NCBI RefSeq assembly: GCF_009674625.1
Contig: NZ_WKJQ01000001.1
Coordinates: 1 to 64,000 of the forward strand
Length of the DNA stretch: 64,000 nucleotides
Reading direction: 5' to 3'
Source: Haloferax marinum
GTDB lineage: Archaea; Halobacteriota; Halobacteria; Halobacteriales; Haloferacaceae
The notes under the pieces were generated by a model. That model was not told the origin of the DNA and searched no databases. It saw only the letters and a list, made by a program, of their open reading frames with translations. The number at the start of each line of letters is the position of its first letter. Position 1 is the stretch's first letter. Shown here in pieces: positions 58,748 to 64,000 of this stretch. A program made the translations under genes and the position numbers.

Positions 58748-58934
58748 TCCCCCGTCTCTTCTTCACACGCCCGGTCCACACGCGCCGGGCGACGTACTCG
58801 ACTCCCGTGACCAGCAGAACGACGGCCACGAACGTCGGCCCGAAGAAGACGAACATCCCCAGCGCGTCGGACTCGCCGCGGACGTGGAGGAACGACCACC
58901 AGACGAGTTCGGCTTCGACGCCGGTCTCGCAGAA
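58728..58934 (-). pseudogene. Truncated duplicate of the membrane-protein gene at 59646-60173
   Basis: On the minus strand this reads FCETGVEAELVWWSFLHVRG, then ESDALGMFVFFGPTFVAVVL and a short ending, closely matching the last 65 residues of the gene at 59646-60173. The first 77 bases of shared text (58836-58912 and 59745-59821) are identical. It has no start and lacks the first two thirds of the gene. Its last codons overlap the end of the halocyanin gene. It is a leftover of a local duplication. Confidence 0.8.
58836..58912. repeat. Perfect 77-bp direct repeat flanking a lipoprotein gene
   Basis: Identical to 59745-59821, with both copies in the same orientation and 909 bases apart. The lipoprotein gene at 58943-59551 lies between them. 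The copies lie within the pseudogene and the intact membrane-protein gene. Divergence outside the identical core is considerable, which suggests an old duplication locally homogenised by gene conversion, or selection on this segment. Confidence 0.97.
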
Positions 58935-58942
58935 CAGTGTTT

Positions 58943-59551
58943 TTACTCGTCCGACTGACAGTAGATAGTCAGCGTGCCGGATGAAGAGTAGTTCACTGAC
59001 TGGAGAGACTCGACTTCGTCAAGCGGCCCATCGTGGTCGAGGTTTAGGCTGAGTGCGTACTCAGGAGTGATGTAATAGACCGCTCTCCCATAGTAATCCG
59101 CGTGTAGGCCGTCCTCTTCCTCAGTGTATCCAGAGTGCTGGATACCAACCAGATAGCCGTCACCTGCTGGCTCAGTGAGCCGAGACAGCGTTGTTGCACC
59201 GATAGATATCGTCGTATTCTCGGTGGAATGCGTGAGAATCTCGTTGTATACTAGTGCATAGTGGTAGTTCACAACGAAACCTTCCGCACTCTCTGCAGTC
59301 ACAGTGCCCGGATACGCTGGATAGGGTTCCGGCTTCAAATCCCCCTTCGGTGATGGCTGGGGAGGCTCGAAGGACTGTGTGCACTCACCGGGACCGGGTG
59401 TCTCGAACGGGAGTGTCGGTTGGTCGGGTGTCGACGAGTCGGTCGTCTGTGATGGCGACGACGCCACATTTGGGCCGCCGCCACCCGTACACCCTGTAAA
59501 AAGCACCATCGCAGCAACCACGAGCGAGAACCAACTCGGAGAATACATCAT
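58943..59551 (-). CDS. Lipoprotein of unknown function
   Basis: A 202-residue lipoprotein. MMYSPSWFSLVVAAMVLFTGC is a short Sec-type signal with a lipobox cysteine at 21, followed by a Ser/Thr/Pro-rich linker (TTDSSTPDQPTLPFETPGPGE). The folded part is beta-rich (TAESAEGFVVNYHYALVYNEILTHS, ISIGATTLSRLTEPAGDGYLVGIQ, AVYYITPEYALSLNLDHDGP). It ends in LTIYCQSDE with one free cysteine. Codon use is noticeably less GC-rich than its neighbours. The gene lies between two copies of a 77-bp repeat, so it may have been inserted with that duplication. Confidence 0.75.
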   Translation of the reverse strand: MMYSPSWFSLVVAAMVLFTGCTGGGGPNVASSPSQTTDSSTPDQPTLPFETPGPGECTQSFEPPQPSPKGDLKPEPYPAYPGTVTAESAEGFVVNYHYALVYNEILTHSTENTTISIGATTLSRLTEPAGDGYLVGIQHSGYTEEEDGLHADYYGRAVYYITPEYALSLNLDHDGPLDEVESLQSVNYSSSGTLTIYCQSDE

Positions 59552-59645
59552 TCATCTAACAATGTGGGTCTTGTAAGTGCCTTCTGGTCGCCAGGATACT
59601 ACGATTCCTGAGAGGCGGATGAGTACAAAGACACACCTCACTCTC

Positions 59646-60173
59646 TCACGTCACAGAGCGCTCACGACCACGAGTCGCCCGATTCCAGAGTCGCCGCCCG
59701 ACGTACTCGATTCCGGTCACGACGAAGACGAGAATCACGAACACCGGCCCGAAGAAGACGAACATCCCCAGCGCGTCGGACTCGCCGCGGACGTGGAGGA
59801 ACGACCACCAGACGAGTTCGGTCACGAGAAAGAGGCCGACGAGCGGGACGACGAGTCCGTATCGGGTGTACAACCGCGCAGTACCGTAGACGAACCCAGT
59901 CAGGACGAGGAGTGAAAACACGAGAATTCCGACCACGGCAGTCGGATTTTCGGTGACTGCCGGCGGGAACGTGTCGGTGAGGGCTCTGGCGATGGCCCAG
60001 ACGGTGAGTGTCGCGGTCGCGTAGACGACGCCGAGGAGTGCAGGAAGGAGTCGGTCGCGGGCGATTCGCTTCTGGTTCACATACACGACCGCCACGAGAA
60101 CGAACCCGACAGCAGACGCGACTGCGTGGGTCGCAATCTGACTGCCGAGCACGGGGTCGGGCGTTCCGGGCAT
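59646..60173 (-). CDS. Integral membrane protein (complete copy of the duplicated gene)
   Basis: A 175-residue membrane protein with about five helices: QIATHAVASAVGFVLVAVVYV, LLPALLGVVYATATLTVWAIA, TAVVGILVFSLLVLTGFVYG, LVVPLVGLFLVTELVWWSFLHV and GMFVFFGPVFVILVFVVTGIEYVG. There are no catalytic motifs and I do not recognise the family. The C-terminal third is duplicated as a pseudogene about 1 kb downstream. The start at 60173 lies two bases after the htpX stop codon on the same strand, so the two are cotranscribed. An upstream ATG at 60212 is within htpX and less likely. Confidence 0.8.
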   Translation of the reverse strand: MPGTPDPVLGSQIATHAVASAVGFVLVAVVYVNQKRIARDRLLPALLGVVYATATLTVWAIARALTDTFPPAVTENPTAVVGILVFSLLVLTGFVYGTARLYTRYGLVVPLVGLFLVTELVWWSFLHVRGESDALGMFVFFGPVFVILVFVVTGIEYVGRRLWNRATRGRERSVT

Positions 60174-60174
60174 C

Positions 60175-61128
60175 TCACTGCACCTCGATTCGCGTCGCAG
60201 ACCTGTTGGCAATCGCGTTCAGTCGCTCGACACGCTCGTCGGTCGAGGGGTGCGTCGAGAGCAGTTCCGAGATGGGGTCTTCCATCTCGACTTCGCCGTA
60301 GACCCACAGCGGCGACATCCCCCACTGGGGTTGTGCCGCGCGCTCGAGTTTCCTGAGTGCCGACGCCAGTGCCAGCGGTTTCCCAGTGACTGCGGCGGCC
60401 CGCGCGTCGGCGGCGAACTCTCGTTTTCGAGATTGCGAGCGGACGAACACGGTGAACCCGAATCCGAGGAAGCCGACGATGGTGTCCACTCCGATTCGGA
60501 TTCGCCCTGGAAGCGTCCGATGCCACTCTCTGGGTCGGCCGCGAATCCACGCCGTCCCCAGCGCGATTCCCGTCGCGAAGAACGTCACCGGCGAGACGAA
60601 GAAATAGCCGATGCCGACGAGTGTCTGGCCCATACTGGCGACGAGCGACTGCGAGAGGCCGTCTTTGCGTTCGAGGTGGGCGAGTTCGTGCGCGAGCAAC
60701 GCCTCGAACTCGTCGACGTCGAGGAGGCGAAACAGCGCGGTGTCGAGGACGATGACGTCGCGGCCGAGTGGGTCGAGCGCCATCGCGTTGGGGGCGGTGA
60801 ACCGCGCGAGTTTGATCTCCGGCGGTTCGACGCCCATCTCGTCGGAGAGTCGGTCGAGGAGGCGGTAAATCGCAGGCGACTCCGACCGGGTCAACTCGCG
60901 GGCGTCGAGTTGGCCGAGCAGTTGGAGCGTCCCGAACCGGAAACTCAGGTAGCCGAGGACGACGACGACGGCTCCGCCGACGAGTGCGCTCGTCACTGGG
61001 TCGGGGCGGAGACGCCACAGCGTCACCACTGCAAACGCACTCAGTGCGCTGAGGAGGAGGTACGAGACGAGGACAGCGAGGCCGATGAGCACCATCGGCC
61101 CGCGTGACCTGCGGGGAGACGAGGCCAT
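60175..61128 (-). CDS. HtpX-like M48 metalloprotease
   Basis: A 317-residue membrane zinc protease. Two N-terminal helices (MVLIGLAVLVSYLLLSALSAFAVVTLW and ALVGGAVVVVLGYLSFRFG) precede the catalytic motif LLAHELAHLERKDG (HELAH). Two further helices follow (LVGIGYFFVSPVTFFATGIALG and IRIGVDTIVGFLGFGFTVFV), then the third zinc ligand in RKREFAADARAAAVTG. The C-terminal STHPSTDERVERLNAI is the usual HtpX end. HtpX-like proteases degrade misfolded membrane proteins. ATG 61128 is chosen; the frame continues to 61260 without conservation. It is divergent from the MaoC gene. Confidence 0.92.
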   Translation of the reverse strand: MASSPRRSRGPMVLIGLAVLVSYLLLSALSAFAVVTLWRLRPDPVTSALVGGAVVVVLGYLSFRFGTLQLLGQLDARELTRSESPAIYRLLDRLSDEMGVEPPEIKLARFTAPNAMALDPLGRDVIVLDTALFRLLDVDEFEALLAHELAHLERKDGLSQSLVASMGQTLVGIGYFFVSPVTFFATGIALGTAWIRGRPREWHRTLPGRIRIGVDTIVGFLGFGFTVFVRSQSRKREFAADARAAAVTGKPLALASALRKLERAAQPQWGMSPLWVYGEVEMEDPISELLSTHPSTDERVERLNAIANRSATRIEVQ

Positions 61129-61225
61129 TCGGGGAGTACCTACGCTCGCCAGGCGCAAACCGTTATCGGGCGTCGCGGTTGCACACACCGCTACTTTCTC
61201 GACACCCCCGGACGAAGCGGAACGC

Positions 61226-61681
61226 ATGCGATTCTTCGAAGACCTCTCGGTCGGCGACATCTACGAGTACGGTGAGTACGCGGTGACCGAAGACGAGATT
61301 CTGGAGTTTGCCGAGCAGTACGACCCACAGTGGTTCCACACCGACCCCGAACGCGCCGAAGCAGAGTCGATGTACGGTGGCGTCATCGCCAGCGGGTGGC
61401 ACACGACGGCGATGACGATGCGACTGAACGTCGATGGCTTTCTCGGTGATTCGGTCGCACTCGGTGCGAAAGGCGTCGACGAACTTCGGTGGTGGAAACC
61501 GGTCTATCCGGGCGACACCCTCAGTATCGAAAACGAGGTCGTCGACAAGACGGTCGAAACCGAAGACCGGGGGCTCGCGAAAATCAAGACGACCACCTTC
61601 GCGGAACGCGAGTCTGGCGAAGTCGAGAAGGTCTGTTCGTTCGTCGGACTCGTGATGGTCGCGCGGCGTCCAGAGGAGTAA
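61226..61681 (+). CDS. MaoC family dehydratase
   Basis: A 151-residue hotdog-fold hydratase. MRFFEDLSVGDIYEYGEYAVTEDEILEFAEQYDPQWFHTDPERAE is the N-terminal part, with the catalytic Asp and His region YDPQWFHTD. GGVIASGWHTTAMTMRLNVDGFLGD is the substrate-binding segment, and ELRWWKPVYPGDTLSI follows. Members hydrate 2-enoyl-CoA or act in related steps of fatty acid or polyhydroxyalkanoate metabolism. The substrate is unknown. ATG 61226 fits the family start; the upstream frame is not conserved. It is divergent from htpX. Confidence 0.9.
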   Translation: MRFFEDLSVGDIYEYGEYAVTEDEILEFAEQYDPQWFHTDPERAEAESMYGGVIASGWHTTAMTMRLNVDGFLGDSVALGAKGVDELRWWKPVYPGDTLSIENEVVDKTVETEDRGLAKIKTTTFAERESGEVEKVCSFVGLVMVARRPEE

Positions 61682-61704
61682 CAGAACGTCGAGACTGGAC
61701 GCGC

Positions 61705-62472
61705 TCAGTCGTCGGTGAAGCGTTCGGGGTGCCGGGCGCGTTCTGCGGCACGACGAAGCACGCCGGTCAGCGTCGCCGCCTCGCGTTCAGTCGGGTGGGC
61801 ACGGCCGACGAGTCGGCGCATCATCCGCGACGTCTTCTCTCGTTTGTGTTCGCGGTAGTCGATTGCGTCGAGTAAGTCGTCGAAGAATTCGTAGATGACG
61901 TCTATCTCGGCCTCGGAGGCGCGTTCGCGCTCCACGTCGGGGAGTTGCGTCTCCTCGACGGTGAACCGGCGGAGTTCGTACATGAGGATGGTCGCCGCCT
62001 GGCCGAGGTTGAGCACGGGATACCGACCGTCTGCAGGGATACAACACACTTCGTCGAGCATCGCGATCTCCTCGTTGTCGAGGCCGGTGCCTTCGCGGCC
62101 GAAGACGAGCGCCGTCTTGGTCTTCACCGTCTCGAGCGAGTCGGCGAGTTCGGCGGGGGTCTTGAACGGGTAGCGGATGTGCCGGGTGGAGTCTTCGTGC
62201 GAGATTGCAGTGGTTCCGACGGTGTGGAACTCCTCGACGACTTCCTCGAGCGTCGTCTCCGTCGCGTTCGGGAGGACGTCCTCACGGGCGTGGCCGGCGA
62301 ATCCGTACGCCTCGCCGTCGGGGTCCAGCGGTGGCGGGTTGACGAGTCGGAGGTCGTAGATGCCGAAGTTCTTCATCGCCCGAGCGATGGTTCCGACGTT
62401 TCCCGGCGTCTCGGGTTCGACGACGACTACGACGAACTCGTGGTCGGAATCGGTGTCGTGTGTGTCGCTCAT
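61705..62472 (-). CDS. SPOUT tRNA methyltransferase, TrmJ-like
   Basis: A 255-residue SpoU/TrmJ-type methyltransferase of the SPOUT superfamily. The SAM knot motifs are NVGTIARAMKNFGIYDLRLVNP, ALVFGREGTGLDNEEI and PVLNLGQAATILMYELRRF. TrmJ modifies position 32 of tRNA with a 2'-O-methyl group, and archaeal TrmJ acts on C32. The C-terminal helical extension (YEFFDDLLDAIDYREHKREKTSRMMRRLVGRAHPTEREAATLTGVLRRA) is typical of TrmJ. Its ATG overlaps the stop of the upstream gene by four bases, so translation is coupled. Confidence 0.92.
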   Translation of the reverse strand: MSDTHDTDSDHEFVVVVVEPETPGNVGTIARAMKNFGIYDLRLVNPPPLDPDGEAYGFAGHAREDVLPNATETTLEEVVEEFHTVGTTAISHEDSTRHIRYPFKTPAELADSLETVKTKTALVFGREGTGLDNEEIAMLDEVCCIPADGRYPVLNLGQAATILMYELRRFTVEETQLPDVERERASEAEIDVIYEFFDDLLDAIDYREHKREKTSRMMRRLVGRAHPTEREAATLTGVLRRAAERARHPERFTDD

Positions 62473-63053
62473 TTCGTCGGGTAGTCCGTGTCTAAATCGA
62501 GGTCGTCGAGGTCGTCTTCGTCGATGAGGTTCGAGTCGTCGGCGTCCGCGTCTGGGCCGTAGTCGCGGAGGTTGATGCGCTCACCTTCGAAGCCTTCGAC
62601 GAGTCGCTGTTGAATCTCGGCAGGGTCCGGTGGCGACGGCAGGTGGTCGGGGTCGGTATCGACGTACTCCAGTCCGGCGTAGCCTTCGGGGGCGCGGCCA
62701 CCGTCTGCGAACCACTCGTGGAACGCGTCGGCAAAGACGTCGTCGCCGACGAAGTCGCGGCCACCCTCCTCGCGGAACCAGTAGAGGAAGTCGGGTTCGT
62801 GGTGGTCACACAGGAGGACTTCCTCGCCGGGTTCGCCGTAGACGATTCGTGCCTGTCGGCACTGTCGAATCTCCTCGTCACCGTGGACGAGATAACACCC
62901 ATCGCACGGTTCTTCGACGAGCGTGACGAGTCGGACGAGGCGCTTGCGAGCGTCCTCGGGGATGTCGTCGAGCGGTTTGAACTCCCCGTCGTCGGTGAAT
63001 ATCTCGGACTCCTCGAATCGCCATCCACGGAGTCCCACGCTGACCTTCGCCAT
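62469..63053 (-). CDS. Haloarchaeal zinc-binding protein
   Basis: A 194-residue acidic protein. The middle has a likely zinc site (EEPCDGCYLVHG, RQCRQARIV and VLLCDHHEPDFLYWF), with four cysteines and nearby histidines. The N terminus MAKVSVGLRGWRFEESEIF is distinctive, and the C-terminal third is a long acidic tail (DADADDSNLIDEDDLDDLDLD). I recognise it only as a haloarchaeal family with unknown role. It is translationally coupled to the TrmJ-like gene downstream, so a tRNA-related role is possible. Divergent from the DHPS-like gene. Confidence 0.75.
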   Translation of the reverse strand: MAKVSVGLRGWRFEESEIFTDDGEFKPLDDIPEDARKRLVRLVTLVEEPCDGCYLVHGDEEIRQCRQARIVYGEPGEEVLLCDHHEPDFLYWFREEGGRDFVGDDVFADAFHEWFADGGRAPEGYAGLEYVDTDPDHLPSPPDPAEIQQRLVEGFEGERINLRDYGPDADADDSNLIDEDDLDDLDLDTDYPTK

Positions 63054-63117
63054 AACTCGGGGTAGCCAATCGGCGGATAAAAATGGCGTGATGCGACCTC
63101 ACGTCGCGAGACAGTCC

Positions 63118-63186
63118 CGAACAGCGGTCGTCGCCGCATTCGTCTTCCCGAACAGCGGTTGTCGCCACGAACAGAAGTCGTCGCCA
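63118..63186. repeat. 19-bp imperfect repeat, three copies
   Basis: CGAACAGCGGTCGTCGCCG at 63118-63136, CGAACAGCGGTTGTCGCCA at 63149-63167 and CGAACAGAAGTCGTCGCCA at 63168-63186. The second and third are tandem. They lie in the divergent gap between the zinc-binding protein gene and the DHPS-like gene and could be regulatory sites or a duplication product. Confidence 0.8.
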
Positions 63187-63258
63187 CGGGTGTCTTCGAC
63201 TTCCCGCCAAGCGTTCCGCGACCGGTCGGCATATGTTCGTGTGGTCCAACCGACGAGT

Positions 63259-64000
63259 ATGCGAACCGTCGATGCGGCAGGACTCAAAATCGGCGACGAC
63301 TATCCGCCCCGAATCATGGGCGTGCTCAACGTCTCCAACGAGTCACCGTACAAGCCGAGCGTGTTCAACGACCCGACCGAGGCCGCCGAATACGTCGACC
63401 GGACCCTCATCGACGAAGGTGCCGACATCGTCGATATCGGCCTCGAATCGGCAAACAAACGCCTCGACGTGCTCTCGGCCGACGAGGAACTCGAACGCCT
63501 CGACACGGCGCTTTCGGTCCTCGACCACGTCTCCGGTGACGCCGTCTTCTCTATCGAGACGCGGTATCACGAAGTCGCAGAAGCGGCCCTCGAAAACGGA
63601 TTCGACATGGTCAACGACATCTGCGGGTTCGCCGACCCCGAGATGCCGAGGGTGTGCGAGGAGTACGACGCCGCCGTCGCCAAGATGGCGAGTCCCCCGG
63701 ACCTCACTCGCCCCGGTGCTATCGAGGAGGTAGACGACATCTACGACGCACTCGAACTGAACGGCTTCACCGACAAGACCATCGTCGACCCGGCGTTCGG
63801 CGGCTGGTCCGAAGCCAAGACACTCGCACAGGACCGAGAGACCTTCGACCGCCTCCGCGAGTTCCGTGGCTACGGCTATCCGATTTTGGTCTCTATCAAC
63901 CGGAAGAACTTCCTCCGCGACGTCGCCGGCCGGTCGACCGAAGACGCACTTCCAGTCAGTCTCGCGGCCACGTCGATGGCCGTCGAACGCGGCGCACACA
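63259..64000 (+). CDS. Dihydropteroate synthase-like protein (cut by window end)
   Basis: The visible 247 residues show a TIM-barrel dihydropteroate synthase. GVLNVSNESPYKPSVFNDPTEAAEYVDRTLIDEGADIVDIGLES is the pterin-binding N-terminal strand and helix with the NVSNESP motif. Others are SIETRYHEVAEAALENGFDMVNDICGF, TDKTIVDPAFGGW and ILVSINRKNFLRDVAGR. Bacterial FolP joins 4-aminobenzoate to a pterin; in haloarchaea related proteins supply the folate pathway. The ATG at 63259 fits the start MRTVDAAGLKIGDDYPP. The reading frame continues past the last base of the window. No folK-like gene is visible yet. Confidence 0.85.
   Translation, partial: MRTVDAAGLKIGDDYPPRIMGVLNVSNESPYKPSVFNDPTEAAEYVDRTLIDEGADIVDIGLESANKRLDVLSADEELERLDTALSVLDHVSGDAVFSIETRYHEVAEAALENGFDMVNDICGFADPEMPRVCEEYDAAVAKMASPPDLTRPGAIEEVDDIYDALELNGFTDKTIVDPAFGGWSEAKTLAQDRETFDRLREFRGYGYPILVSINRKNFLRDVAGRSTEDALPVSLAATSMAVERGAH

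Overview
This window is chromosomal DNA from a haloarchaeon, most likely a member of the Haloferacaceae. The coding regions are GC-rich with strong C/G third positions and encode very acidic proteins. Exported proteins mostly carry twin-arginine (Tat) signals, several with lipoboxes. The information-processing genes are archaeal: pelota, the archaeal RqcH/NEMF protein, GatE, FEN1, archaeal Elp3, an S1/OB/DHH protein and Lrp/PadR/TbsP-type regulators. I recognise no insertion sequence, CRISPR array, rRNA or replication origin. Most of the window is core genome with short gaps.

Layout. 0-5 kb: small conserved genes (DUF5820, UPF0179, HAD hydrolase, aspartoacylase-like M14 peptidase, DUF309), a NiCoT-type metal transporter and a Tat-exported protein. 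5.3-6.4 kb: tRNA-Leu(CAA), followed by partial copies of its 3' end in both orientations and a frameshifted zinc-finger remnant, which looks like the scar of integrative elements. 6.4-18.3 kb: IMPase, Lrp regulator, DUF63 protein, YcaO protein, a TbsP-like regulator divergent from glyA, folD, Nudix, and a ten-copy 17-bp tandem array. 18.4-19.2 kb: a 48-aa small protein, then a long gap holding two near-identical 29-bp boxes, a TATA element and two strong hairpins, which I read as an uncharacterised small-RNA gene. 19.2-30 kb: PadR, AI-2E permease, class III aminotransferase, FEN1, methyltransferase, MFS and ornithine-cyclodeaminase-family genes.

30-41 kb: pelota, two tandem DUF4013 membrane proteins, RqcH, an MscS channel, Elp3 and a cold-shock protein; pelota and RqcH both belong to ribosome rescue. 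41-54 kb: a pentapeptide-repeat membrane protein, RNA 2'-5' ligase family protein, DHH protein, thymidine kinase, flavin reductase, MutY and a group of exported lipoproteins, one of which also has a PGF-CTERM tail. 54-64 kb: BolA, fumarase, GatE, a blue-copper protein, a duplicated membrane-gene end flanking a lipoprotein gene, HtpX, MaoC, TrmJ-type methyltransferase and a dihydropteroate-synthase-like gene cut by the window end.

The genes serve several routine functions rather than one pathway: one-carbon/folate metabolism (glyA, folD, DHPS-like), translation quality control (pelA, rqcH, gatE, elp3, tRNA methylation) and DNA repair and precursor supply (fen, mutY, tdk). Two structural patterns stand out. 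Short tandem duplications of about 13-28 bp recur at gene ends, several running through the stop codon. Several small remnants (about 6.1, 32.9 and 58.7 kb) show decay or local duplication. All functions are read from sequence motifs without database searches.
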